Shown here piece after piece: positions 7,601 to 14,484 of a stretch of DNA of 32,868 bases. Positions within the stretch are counted from its first letter, which is position 1. Each line of letters starts with the position of its first letter. This DNA is from JAVZLH01 sp049700435 (GTDB lineage: Archaea > Thermoproteota > Bathyarchaeia > Bathyarchaeales > Bathycorpusculaceae), in contig JBNAVK010000011.1 of assembly GCA_049700435.1 (NCBI GenBank), positions 1 to 32,868 of the forward strand. Reading direction: 5' to 3'. Made by a program: the position numbers and the translations under genes. The notes under the pieces are model-generated. The model did no database searches. It was given only the letters and a program-made list of their open reading frames with translations, and was not told the DNA's origin.

Positions 7601-7641
7601 TCCCGCCCCCGGCACCAGTAACAATTTAACTTTCTAAGGGG

Positions 7642-8823
7642 TTACATCCGTGAATTATTATTCTCTGATGGCACATCAATTTTTGTCGTGCTTCTTGTTG
7701 TTATTTCTGGTTGGTCTCCAAAACCTTTCTTGATGTAAGCGTTTTTTATGGTCATTTTTTCGCCTATTTTTAAGTTGCAGGTTGTTTCTGCGTGTTTTCG
7801 CCATGCTGAAACCCATATTTTGCCTGTTTCGTCTTTCAACTCGAAAACTGTGACTTTGACGTTTTCTCCTTTTGACGTTTTCACCGTTCTAGTGATTGGT
7901 TTAGATGCCACTTCTCCTTCTACGTTAATATTGTTTAAGCCTTCCTTCAAATCTGCAATTTTCGAAAACTCCTCCATGTGCCCAACGACTTCAATGTATG
8001 TTTCAGAATCAACGTGAACCTCTAAGCCACCGCCAAGCCCAGATTTCACCTTTGCATTTACCACATTTAGTTTAACACCTTTCTTCAAAAACTTCTCAAC
8101 TTCCTCAACCTCATCATTCCATACAACAACAGCAACCTCGCCAGTATCATCAGCTATGATAAAGCGCATGACTTTTCCGCTTGTTGAATCGCTTCTTTGA
8201 AAAGTGGATGATGGAAACAGTTCTTTTACAGTGCCTGCCAAGTTCACTCTTTTACCTTTATGGAGTTTGGAGAGTTCCTTAATCTTCGTTAAAAATTTGG
8301 CTATTGCCGGATAGTTCTCCGCCTCTATATCCTTTGGGTCTATTTCCACCTCGCTTTTTTCCCCGATGTGTAACTCAACTTTTCCGCCACGTCCTTCCCT
8401 TGTGTAGCCGTGAGAAAAACGCACTATTTGCCCAGTCCTAACCTTGCCAGATTCAACAATTTCAGCCTTATCATTCCATAAAACAACTCGCAAAACCCCG
8501 TTTTCATCCGCTACAAGCAAACTTGCAATTTTGCCGCTCTTTCGTCCAGTAAAAGTCTTAGAAGGAAAAGCGGCGACAACGCGTCCGACAACAGTAACAT
8601 CATTCAAACCTGGAACTAAATCGTTAAACATTAGCTTATGGGTTGAAGCCTTATCCGCTGCAGTCTCAACGCCAAACTCTGCTGCAACCATCCGCAAGAG
8701 AACCTCATCAGAAATAAAACCACCAGTCTTCTTCCGCGTCCTCTCCAACCGCTCCAAAATCTCCTCTCTCGAAACTTCCGGATGCTTTGAAAGTATCTTT
8801 GTAATTATTTCTTCTGTGCTCAT
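7642..8823 (-). CDS. Replication protein A, archaeal single-strand DNA-binding protein
   Basis: Binds single-stranded DNA during replication, repair and recombination. A 393-residue protein from ATG 8823. Residues 1-50 form a helical N-terminus, with three OB-folds after it at about 66-160, 182-280 and 286-383. Folds 1 and 2 share the RPA-type strand ending (VVLWNDKA at 113-120, VVVWNDEVE at 232-240). Fold 3 has VSAWRKHAE. No zinc-finger cysteines are seen, so this is the simpler archaeal form. The frame extends to an ATG at 8913, but that would add 30 residues reading through the shared TATA element and into the divergent gene. The start MSTEEIITKIL at 8823 lies at the right distance from TATA (8862-8872) and is preferred. 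Confidence 0.9.
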   Translation of the reverse strand: MSTEEIITKILSKHPEVSREEILERLERTRKKTGGFISDEVLLRMVAAEFGVETAADKASTHKLMFNDLVPGLNDVTVVGRVVAAFPSKTFTGRKSGKIASLLVADENGVLRVVLWNDKAEIVESGKVRTGQIVRFSHGYTREGRGGKVELHIGEKSEVEIDPKDIEAENYPAIAKFLTKIKELSKLHKGKRVNLAGTVKELFPSSTFQRSDSTSGKVMRFIIADDTGEVAVVVWNDEVEEVEKFLKKGVKLNVVNAKVKSGLGGGLEVHVDSETYIEVVGHMEEFSKIADLKEGLNNINVEGEVASKPITRTVKTSKGENVKVTVFELKDETGKIWVSAWRKHAETTCNLKIGEKMTIKNAYIKKGFGDQPEITTRSTTKIDVPSENNNSRM

Positions 8824-8861
8824 TTCAGCTTCAATACCGCTGAAGACAAGGGGGAATGCCG

Positions 8862-8876
8862 CTATAAAGTTTATTA
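8862..8876. promoter_or_regulatory. Shared divergent TATA region between RPA and DUF131 genes
   Basis: CTATAAAGTTTATTA reads as a TATA-like element in both directions. Minus-strand transcription would start about 20 bases before the RPA ATG at 8823. Plus-strand transcription would start close to the TTG 8900/GTG 8915 starts of the DUF131 gene. Confidence 0.45.
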
Positions 8877-8914
8877 GAGGCTTTATTCGCCCTTCTAATT
8901 TGGATGGGAACAAA

Positions 8915-9184
8915 GTGGCAGCGACGCCAGAAACACTTTATGGCTTGGGCATAGCCCTAATTCTCGTTGGAGCACTTGTAATTCTAATTTCACTTTTGCT
9001 GCTTTTTCTGAAAGGCGCTAGGGGAGAAGGAAAAGTGAAAGGCGGAGGAGCCATAATAATTGGGCCTTTCCCAATAATTTTTGGAACAGACAAAGAATCG
9101 TTAAAAACGGTTTTGTGGCTTGCATTAGCCCTCACAATACTGCTTATAATTGCCATGGTGCTCTTTCACTTGATGCTCAAATAA
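8915..9184 (+). CDS. DUF131 (TIGR00304-type) archaeal membrane protein
   Basis: An 89-residue protein from GTG 8915; TTG 8900 in the same frame is an alternative. It has two membrane helices (about 10-31 and 66-87) around a short loop carrying KGGGAIIIGPFPIIFG, the signature of the archaeal DUF131/TIGR00304 family. The frame is open far upstream, but that part is antisense to the RPA gene and is not protein-like. The gene lies 19 bases before a second copy of the same family. The family's function is unknown. It is divergent from RPA and probably shares its promoter region. Confidence 0.8.
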   Translation: MAATPETLYGLGIALILVGALVILISLLLLFLKGARGEGKVKGGGAIIIGPFPIIFGTDKESLKTVLWLALALTILLIIAMVLFHLMLK

Positions 9185-9203
9185 TGGAGAGTGCACAGCC
9201 ACC

Positions 9204-9485
9204 TTGACAGAAAATGACGAAAACAAAGGCAATAACGAAAGCGGGTTCAAAAAACTCTTCTTAATGCTTACCATCGGGTTTATCACAATTTTTGTTGGCG
9301 TTGCAATTTTGGCCGTTGCCACCGTTCTTTCTGGCGGTTCAGCAGATGTGGGCGGAGTAATTTTCATATGGTTTATCCCAATAGTTTTTGGAGCTGGACC
9401 CCACGCAGCTTGGATGATTTTGTTTGCATTAATCCTTGCAGTTTTAAGCATAGTAGTGTTGTTGATTTTGTATAGAAAACGGTAA
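9204..9485 (+). CDS. Second DUF131-like membrane protein
   Basis: A 93-residue protein starting at TTG 9204. A charged N-terminus (about 1-17) precedes a first membrane helix (18-42, LFLMLTIGFITIFVGVAILA) and a loop with GGVIFIWFIPIVFG. That loop aligns with the GGGAIIIGPFPIIFG of the preceding gene, and a second helix ends in RKR. It is a diverged tandem paralogue of the 8915 gene, with the family GPxPIxFG core partly altered (Gly-Pro replaced by Trp-Phe). The 19-base gap implies one transcript, and the two could pair in the membrane. Function unknown. Confidence 0.75.
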   Translation: MTENDENKGNNESGFKKLFLMLTIGFITIFVGVAILAVATVLSGGSADVGGVIFIWFIPIVFGAGPHAAWMILFALILAVLSIVVLLILYRKR

Positions 9486-9510
9486 ACAACAAAGGAATAA
9501 ATGGATTATC

Positions 9511-9627
9511 CTATTTTGTCTTTTCCTCTTTGCCATAGAAGGCGTAGAGAAATATCAGAACCAGCGCGATGAACGTTGCCGTCATGAGGATGTACTTGAG
9601 CATTTCAAAGTATTCTGCGGGGCTCAT
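9511..9627 (-). CDS. 38-residue single-helix membrane microprotein
   Basis: Reading the minus strand from ATG 9627 gives 38 residues: a short polar start (MSPAEYFEMLKY), one hydrophobic helix (ILMTATFIALVLIFLYAFY) and a charged tail GKEEKTK before TAG. A strong purine-rich ribosome binding site (GGAGAGAGAGGAG) ends about eight bases before the ATG, and a TTTAAATA-like TATA element lies about 35 bases upstream. Short, single-pass proteins with Lys-rich tails are often small subunits of membrane complexes. I do not recognise the family, and it has no obvious membrane partner on its own strand. Confidence 0.6.
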   Translation of the reverse strand: MSPAEYFEMLKYILMTATFIALVLIFLYAFYGKEEKTK

Positions 9628-9667
9628 TTTCTCGGCTCCTCTCTCTCCAATATTTTAGTTGAAGTAT

Positions 9668-10078
9668 TTAAACGGTAGCCCTTTTCCACTCGTTCATTAA
9701 GGAGTCGTAGAGCTCGTCTCTTTCTTCTATGGTTTCATACCAAGAGAGTGTTTTGGCTATTTTTTGCGCGATGAGGTGGTAGCATAGGTGTGTCTCTTTG
9801 TCTAAAACTCGAAAGTAGAAGTCGTCGCATGTGCAAAACTCCGCTTCTGGCATTATTAAGTAGTCCCTTTCCTTTCCAACGACAATCCACACGATTCTGC
9901 CGCTTGGATTAAAGACGTATTTTTTAACGCGCTTCTCTTTTAGGGCTTCAAAGGCTTTTGTGAAGCGTTGGCCAAAGGTTTCGTAAAGTTTTGTTAGGTT
10001 TTTGCCAGTTATTTTTCCTTCGGCCTTAGCTTGTTTGCATATGGCGTTTAGCAAATTGATTTCTGAGTTTTCCGTCAT
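9668..10078 (-). CDS. SWIM zinc-finger protein
   Basis: A 136-residue protein. The C-terminal half has the SWIM ligand set CxC...CxH: Cys82 and Cys84 (FCTCDDF), then Cys99 and His101 (HLCYHLIA). The N-terminal 60 residues are helical and basic. Archaeal SWIM proteins of this size are thought to bind nucleic acids or partners in recombination; a Shu2-like role with RadA has been proposed for the family. No RadA gene is in this window, though RPA is 1 kb away. It starts at ATG 10078, 40 bases after the Hsp20 stop on the same strand. The domain call is firm, the role is inference. Confidence 0.8.
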   Translation of the reverse strand: MTENSEINLLNAICKQAKAEGKITGKNLTKLYETFGQRFTKAFEALKEKRVKKYVFNPSGRIVWIVVGKERDYLIMPEAEFCTCDDFYFRVLDKETHLCYHLIAQKIAKTLSWYETIEERDELYDSLMNEWKRATV

Positions 10079-10118
10079 AGGCGCACGTGCTTTGAAGGGC
10101 CAAGTGTGGGAGAGTTGG

Positions 10119-10715
10119 CTACTCTATGCTTAATGGTTCGCCTTTAGGCTTCTTTTCTTCTTTCTTTGGCAGCTTAACTTCTAAAACCCCGTTTCTGTAC
10201 TCTGTTTTTGCCTCTTTAATGTTGACTTTTGCTGGCAATGCTACTTCTTTATAGTATTTTCGTTGTGGTGTGTCAACTGAAATCGTTAGCGTATCCTCAG
10301 TCGCATGTAATTTTATGTCTTTCTTTTCAACTCCAGGGAGCTCTGCAACCACTTGAATTTCGCCGTCCGTTTCAATCACGTCAACGAGTGGTTCGCGTTC
10401 TTCCTTAACTTGTGGTCCGAGACGGCTGGGTTTGACGTTTCCGAACTCGTGTATCTCGGGTTTTCCATCTGGGCCTATTTTCACGCTGTAACCGTAGACG
10501 AAGGGACCCCACTCGCGCACTGTTGAGCCATCTGGGAGTTTGCGTTCTCTTACGTAGTCTTTTGGGATTCGCGAAGTGAAAGTTTTGAATTCTTCTTCCA
10601 TCATTTTCTCCATTTCTCTGAACATTCGGTCGATATCCTCGAAGAACCAGCCTCTGAAGAAGGGGAAGCGCCTCCTTCTAAACCATTCTGGAAAATCCTC
10701 ATCTTCTGAAGGCAT
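10119..10715 (-). CDS. Small heat-shock protein (Hsp20/alpha-crystallin)
   Basis: An ATP-independent chaperone that holds unfolding proteins. Of 198 residues, the first 107 are an aromatic and Arg-rich arm (WFRRRRFPFFRGWFFEDIDR) plus a longer-than-usual middle part (about 55-105). The alpha-crystallin domain spans about 108-186, with PLVDVIETDGEIQVVAELPG and the family end motif YRNGVLEVKLPKK (173-185). The short tail PLSIE may be the C-terminal anchoring motif. AAGGTG lies a few bases before ATG 10715, and a TATA element lies at 10751-10760, so it likely has its own promoter. It is followed by the SWIM gene. Confidence 0.92.
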   Translation of the reverse strand: MPSEDEDFPEWFRRRRFPFFRGWFFEDIDRMFREMEKMMEEEFKTFTSRIPKDYVRERKLPDGSTVREWGPFVYGYSVKIGPDGKPEIHEFGNVKPSRLGPQVKEEREPLVDVIETDGEIQVVAELPGVEKKDIKLHATEDTLTISVDTPQRKYYKEVALPAKVNIKEAKTEYRNGVLEVKLPKKEEKKPKGEPLSIE

Positions 10716-10750
10716 CTTTTCACCTTTTTAGTTTGAAGAGGTTTTACATC

Positions 10751-10760
10751 TATAAATTTT
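10751..10760 (-). promoter_or_regulatory. TATA box of the hsp20 gene
   Basis: The minus strand reads AAAATTTATA, about 36-45 bases before the hsp20 ATG, with AAGGTG between. No clear heat-shock operator is seen. Confidence 0.5.
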
Positions 10761-10763
10761 GTG

Positions 10764-11606
10764 CTAGCTTGGAAGTTGGAGGTGTTTTAATGTTCCTAAA
10801 AACGTTCCATCAAGAAGGTAGGTTTCAGCGTTTTCCATGTCAACTCCTTCCGCGCGGAGAACAGGACCCACTATTTTCTCGTTTATCGTTTTTACATTGA
10901 GCTTTTCGTTTAATGGTTTTCCTCCTAGAAAATCGTTGAAGGATGGCATTATGAAAAGCTGAGAGGTTTTGGGCTTGATTTTGTATCGTTTCCACAAAGT
11001 TTCCATGGGGCTTTTTTCAACTTTTATTTTATGCTTCAAAAGCACTGTTTTTGCAAGCTGAGCTCCATCACAGTTTGCTTTAACCCAAACTTGCCTTGTT
11101 ATTCTAAAGCCTGCTGGGTCGCGGAAAGACACAACTGGATGAACGTGTCCCATCACCAAGATTTTACATTTTAGAAGCATTGGGGATGGCCAACGGTGTC
11201 CATGGAAAAGACCTATTTTGTTTATCACTGTGCCTGTTGTTGGTAGGATTTTTATGTTTTCTGGAAGGAGCGGTTCAAGGTTTCCATCGTGGTTACCGCA
11301 TATTATTTGGATTTCCTTTACTTGTTTTTTGAGTTCGTTGAAGAATTCTGGCACATCTTGCCACTCGCTTATTTCTGCTTTGGCTACAGTGTGTTTTACG
11401 TCGCCGAGGATTAAGAGGCAGTCAGGTTTACATGCTGATATGATTTTTTTCAATCTGTTTAGAAGTCTCGGCGTTTGGGTTGGGACATGTATGCCCTTTT
11501 CTGAAAGGGCTATCTCCCATCCTATGTGAAGGTCTGCTATTACCAAAGTTCGCGATTCTTTCGTTCTTATTAGGGCGGCTGGATGTGGAGGTAAAGGCGT
11601 TATCAT
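10764..11606 (-). CDS. ICC-like metallophosphoesterase (COG1407 type)
   Basis: A 280-residue two-metal phosphoesterase. Ligand motifs come in order: DLHIG (Asp25, His27), LGDVKH (Gly68-Asp69), CGNHDG (Asn105, His106, Asp107), GLFHGHRW (His135, His137) and GHVHP (Gly153-His156). All metal-binding positions are present, so the enzyme should be active. About 80 C-terminal residues follow, including MPSFNDFLGGKPLN, which is typical of this archaeal and bacterial family. Substrates are unknown; some relatives are encoded beside DNA helicases. The start ATG overlaps the stop of the upstream phosphatase (ATGA), so the two are translationally coupled. Confidence 0.85.
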   Translation of the reverse strand: MITPLPPHPAALIRTKESRTLVIADLHIGWEIALSEKGIHVPTQTPRLLNRLKKIISACKPDCLLILGDVKHTVAKAEISEWQDVPEFFNELKKQVKEIQIICGNHDGNLEPLLPENIKILPTTGTVINKIGLFHGHRWPSPMLLKCKILVMGHVHPVVSFRDPAGFRITRQVWVKANCDGAQLAKTVLLKHKIKVEKSPMETLWKRYKIKPKTSQLFIMPSFNDFLGGKPLNEKLNVKTINEKIVGPVLRAEGVDMENAETYLLDGTFLGTLKHLQLPS

Positions 11607-12442
11607 TTTTTTTCCTTTTCAATGCTTAACAGGTTCAGTATTGTTTTGTGGATTTTTTGGTTTGCCGCTGCTATGAAAGTTACTTTTTGCTTTGGGTCAA
11701 GCTTAACATTCAAGGGGCGTCCATCCGGCGCCGTGATTTTTGCGCCCGCCTCTTTTATTATTAGCCATGCGGCTGCTGTGTCTGTTGCTCTGAGTTTTCC
11801 GCGGATGTCTATGAAGGCGTCTGTTGTTCCATCTGCTACGTAGCACAGTTCAAGGGCGTTGGCTCCGAGGTGGCGTATGTGGCTTGTTCTTTGGATTAGG
11901 TTTGTTAGGCGTGGGGCAATCTGGCTGACTTTGTAAGTGTTTAAGTCTACCCCTACGACCGCTTCTTCTAGTGATGTGGTTTTTGACGGGGCTATTTTTT
12001 GGTTGTTGCGGTAGGCTCCTTTGTCTTTCTGTGCTGTGTAAGTTATGTCGTGGAAAAGGTCTGCCACAAGAGATGTGTGCACCGTTTTCAACGTTGGTTT
12101 TGTAGATATGGCGATTGATGTGGCGTAGAATGGTATGCCTCTCATGAGGTTTGTTGTTCCGTCTATGGGGTCAGTCGTGATATAATTTTCGCGAGGGTTT
12201 TGACCGTATTCCCTTATGCCTGATTCTTCGCTTATAAGCGTAAAAGAGACGTCGTACTCTTTAAACGTGTTTATTATGGCGTTTTCTGCGGCTAAATCTA
12301 TCTGTTTTATTGGGTCTCCGCCTGCGCCTATGCCTAGGTCCGGCTGGGGTTGTTTCAGTGTTTTTAACAATGGGACAACCTGTTTTTGTATGTTGTTTTT
12401 GCATTTGATTAGGATGTTCAGCCAGCTGGTTTTTTCCGTCAT
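11603..12442 (-). CDS. Inositol monophosphatase/FBPase-family phosphatase
   Basis: A 279-residue Mg2+-dependent, Li+-sensitive-type sugar-phosphate phosphatase. Metal ligands are Glu72-Glu73 (SEES), Asp91 with DPIDGTTNLMRG (91-102) and Asp221 in RATDTAAAWLIIKEAG. The last motif has Thr-Asp where many relatives have Trp-Asp. In archaea this family covers myo-inositol-1-phosphatase and fructose-1,6-bisphosphatase; residues alone do not decide. It is translationally coupled to a metallophosphoesterase, overlapping by four bases. A TATA-like AATATAAAAC about 20-25 bases before the ATG suggests a very short leader. It is divergent from the small winged-helix gene at 12614. Confidence 0.85.
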   Translation of the reverse strand: MTEKTSWLNILIKCKNNIQKQVVPLLKTLKQPQPDLGIGAGGDPIKQIDLAAENAIINTFKEYDVSFTLISEESGIREYGQNPRENYITTDPIDGTTNLMRGIPFYATSIAISTKPTLKTVHTSLVADLFHDITYTAQKDKGAYRNNQKIAPSKTTSLEEAVVGVDLNTYKVSQIAPRLTNLIQRTSHIRHLGANALELCYVADGTTDAFIDIRGKLRATDTAAAWLIIKEAGAKITAPDGRPLNVKLDPKQKVTFIAAANQKIHKTILNLLSIEKEKK

Positions 12443-12613
12443 TCCAGTTTTCTCCGCTGTTTTATATTGTTGTTTGAATAAAGAGTTTGCTAAACAAATT
12501 AATTATGAATAGTGTTCTAGAAAAAACTTCTGAAAGACAACCTCATAAAAAATTTAAGCGAACATGGCTATAGGGTAATACATCTGCTGGAGGACATACA
12601 GACGACTACAAAA

Positions 12614-12820
12614 ATGGCGAAGATCCTTGAATTGCTCAGCGATGGAAAATGGCACACATTAGAGGAAATACAGGAAACAACGAAATTAACTAAAAGTAGT
12701 ATTATACGCGTCATACAGTTCCTAGAAGAATACGGTTTTGTGACGTCTGATGAAGAAGAACGTAAAATAAGGCTTGATGGGAAGGTTCGAAAATTTCTTG
12801 CTCAGACCGTCACGTCATGA
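12614..12820 (+). CDS. Mini winged-helix protein
   Basis: A 68-residue protein that is little more than one winged-helix domain: MAKILELLSDGKWHTLEEI is helix 1 and the turn, TKLTKSSIIRVIQFLEEYGF is the recognition helix region, and EEERKIRLDG is the beta wing. It resembles archaeal helix-turn-helix regulators that act on neighbouring genes. The start ATG is fixed by an in-frame stop at 12575-12577; a GGAGG lies rather far upstream (12589-12593) and an A/T-rich TATA-like element is near 12545-12556. The 3' end overlaps, tail to tail, with another winged-helix gene by 11 bases. Targets unknown. Confidence 0.7.
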   Translation: MAKILELLSDGKWHTLEEIQETTKLTKSSIIRVIQFLEEYGFVTSDEEERKIRLDGKVRKFLAQTVTS

Positions 12821-13097
12821 GGTTCTTTAACCCCTCATATGCCTTCAAAAACCTTCTGCCCTTTTCCGTAATCCCGACTAAACTAAGGTTGCTGTCCTCG
12901 CTTTTTCCAGTTAAAAGTCCCTTTTTATGTAAGAATTCCAGATAGTATTTTAGCTGCCTAAAACTTAAATTGCAGTGGTTCATAAGATAGGTTTTCCTAG
13001 CATTGTCTTGGGATGCTTCCAGAATGTCTGCGATGATGTCTAGATGTCCTCGATGAGTATTATTACTGCGTTTCGTACTGTTTATTTTTGAACTCAT
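12810..13097 (-). CDS. HTH_45-type winged-helix regulator
   Basis: A 95-residue protein with the family pattern of archaeal HTH_45 domains: HLDIIADILEASQDNARKTY, then LMNHCNLSFRQLKYYLEFLH, then GLLTGKSED and a C-terminal ITEKGRRFLKAYEGLKNL. This family is abundant in Thermoproteota and is presumed to regulate transcription. The first 18 residues are basic and probably disordered. GGGG lies about nine bases before ATG 13097. It is convergent with the mini winged-helix gene, overlapping by 11 bases, so their messages are antisense at the ends. A second member is at 30438-30803. Confidence 0.8.
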   Translation of the reverse strand: MSSKINSTKRSNNTHRGHLDIIADILEASQDNARKTYLMNHCNLSFRQLKYYLEFLHKKGLLTGKSEDSNLSLVGITEKGRRFLKAYEGLKNLMT

Positions 13098-13249
13098 TAA
13101 AACAGCCCCTTTTGGAAGGCTGCTAAAGCTCCCTTCTCCCTAGTAACTTTTAGGAGATGTTGGATTTAAACGTTCTGAAAATAGCCGCAATTAATATAAA
13201 AAGAGAAACTTGTTAGAAAAATGAAGCAATGGGTTGCTTTGTAGTCTTT

Positions 13250-13660
13250 TTAAGGTAAGCGGAGTTTACTTAAAACCTTCCCTAAGTCGGCGTCTTTCTC
13301 TAGGAAAACGCTTACTCTGTTCTCGCTGTCGGTTAGGGAAAGCATCTTTACATTTTTTCCTTCAATTACTATGTTTTTGAAGTCGCCTAAATTGAAAAGC
13401 TCTGAAAGTTCTTCGCCTGCGTCAAGTGCTGAAGAGGAAAGAATTGCGTAGTCAATGATTTTTGTGGGGTCTTTGAGGTCTATGGATGCGGAGGCGGAGT
13501 TTCTTAGGATATAACCAATAACGCCATCACATGCCTTAATCTCTTCGAGGCTTGACCGTAAATCTTCCACAGATGCTGTTTCAACAGCTGCGGGTTTGGT
13601 TATTGTTTCGGTTTCTTCCAGAACTGCCTTCTTTTTCTTAGTCATAGCTTGTGCCTCCAT
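13250..13660 (-). CDS. Roadblock/LC7-domain protein, single domain
   Basis: A 136-residue protein. After a Lys/Glu-rich tail (1-30) comes one Roadblock/LC7 fold: VEDLRSSLEEIKACDGVIGY as helix 1 and strand 1, a helix around KIIDYAILSSSALDAGEELSE, strands FKNIVIEGKNVKMLSLTD and RVSVFLEKDADL, and a last helix. The family works as dimers that bind small Ras-like GTPases (as MglB does with MglA) or dynein chains. The first ATG (13660) overlaps the previous stop by one base (TAATG), giving tight coupling; the ATG at 13645 is an alternative. No GTPase gene is in the window. Confidence 0.8.
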   Translation of the reverse strand: MEAQAMTKKKKAVLEETETITKPAAVETASVEDLRSSLEEIKACDGVIGYILRNSASASIDLKDPTKIIDYAILSSSALDAGEELSELFNLGDFKNIVIEGKNVKMLSLTDSENRVSVFLEKDADLGKVLSKLRLP

Positions 13661-14472
13661 TACTCGATTACTGGTTTAACCCTGACTAGCTCGCCCTTTT
13701 TAATTTCTAGCGTTAGCTGTATTTTCTCCGGCATTTGGATTATCCCCTTCCCCTCATACTTTGCATCCTTTATCGGTTTGACTTTGCATCGGGTTGACTT
13801 ACCGTCGAAAGTTTCAATTTCAACCTCTCCGATTTCTATTTCATTGTAAAGCTCGTTCCACTGCGTCAACACCGCGCTATCAATGCGTACAGTGTCTGAT
13901 GGAACAAGCAAGCCTCCGAGATTTTCAACAATAAGCTGACTTACAGGGGGCTCAGGAAGCAGGGCTTCAGGTTCCACGGTTTCTTTCTTTTCTTCCATTG
14001 TAATTTCTTGGATAGGTTCTTCGACGTTTTCCTCAGGTTCTTCAACCTCTGGGGTTTCTACTTTAAAGGATGGAGGGGCGTTTTTGGTGGGGGCAGGGTG
14101 AATTTTATCAAGCAGTTTAAGGACTGTTGGTATTAGGACATTGGTTAGGGTGTTCACGTAGTTCATGTCTGCTTTTGCGGGTGTTACTGTGACGAGGTAA
14201 AATTCACCCATGCTTGAAATGTTTACTCTGCCCATGCTCCCGTTAACGACTGCGCATTTGAAACCTCCAATAGCGTCGGCTTTTCCCAGTATGTCGTCAA
14301 ACAAGTCTGCGACCCGCATAATCGTTTTTTCGGAGGTTTTTCCGTCTCCAACAGTGATTTCTCCATCTTTTTTGAACATGAAAGCGCTGGTTATGTCTGG
14401 GCAGACGTTTAATATCTCATTTAAGGTGTTCTTTAACGCGAAAGAGTATAGCTCAGAATCCATGTGTTTCAC
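13660..14472 (-). CDS. Roadblock/LC7 protein with acidic linker and C-terminal beta domain
   Basis: A 270-residue, three-part protein. Residues about 10-124 are a Roadblock/LC7 fold (LNEILNVCPDITSAFMFKKD, then GGFKCAVVNGSMGRVNIS and YLVTVTPAKADM). Residues about 125-178 are a Pro/Glu-rich linker likely to be flexible. Residues about 180-270 look like an all-beta domain (IGEVEIETFDGKSTRCKVKP and IQLTLEIKKGELVRVKPVI) that I do not recognise. It sits 12 bases after a coiled-coil gene and one base into the single-domain Roadblock gene, so the three form an operon. I infer a scaffold or regulator acting as a heterodimer with its neighbour. Confidence 0.72.
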   Translation of the reverse strand: MKHMDSELYSFALKNTLNEILNVCPDITSAFMFKKDGEITVGDGKTSEKTIMRVADLFDDILGKADAIGGFKCAVVNGSMGRVNISSMGEFYLVTVTPAKADMNYVNTLTNVLIPTVLKLLDKIHPAPTKNAPPSFKVETPEVEEPEENVEEPIQEITMEEKKETVEPEALLPEPPVSQLIVENLGGLLVPSDTVRIDSAVLTQWNELYNEIEIGEVEIETFDGKSTRCKVKPIKDAKYEGKGIIQMPEKIQLTLEIKKGELVRVKPVIE

Positions 14473-14484
14473 TTCCTATGATTT

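Larger units (their letters stand above)
7486..7617 (+). tRNA. tRNA-Met(CAT), elongator type, with two introns
   Basis: The acceptor arm is GCCGGGG (7486-7492) with CCCCGGC (7607-7613), then A and an encoded CCA (7615-7617). The D stem is GCCT/GGGC. The anticodon stem is CCAGA (7514-7518) with TCTGG (7526-7530), loop CTCATAA and anticodon CAT at 7521-7523. The T stem is GCGGG (7574-7578) with CCCGC (7602-7606). The gene folds as a tRNA only if 7533-7570 and 7585-7600 are removed. Then the variable loop becomes AGGTC and the T loop a normal seven bases, CTCGAAT. The mature RNA would be 78 bases with CCA. The anticodon stem lacks the three G-C pairs of an initiator, and the acceptor fits elongator Met; a tRNA-Ile2(CAT) is less likely. 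It lies 24 bases from the RPA stop codon, convergent. Confidence 0.92.

Noticed and set aside
7486..7617. Initiator tRNA or a broken tRNA
   Set aside because: The anticodon stem lacks the three G-C pairs of initiators. The apparent breaks disappear once two bulge-helix-bulge introns are removed.
7642..8913. Longer RPA starting at ATG 8913
   Set aside because: The added 30 residues cross the TATA region and the start of the divergent gene and have no RPA character; ATG 8823 fits promoter spacing.
8444..8914. Long plus-strand extension of the DUF131 gene
   Set aside because: It is antisense to RPA and gives low-quality Ser/Thr-rich text; real family similarity begins only after 8915.
11603..12442. 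Firm naming as fructose-1,6-bisphosphatase or inositol monophosphatase
   Set aside because: Shared metal-site motifs do not separate these activities in archaea, so only the family is named.
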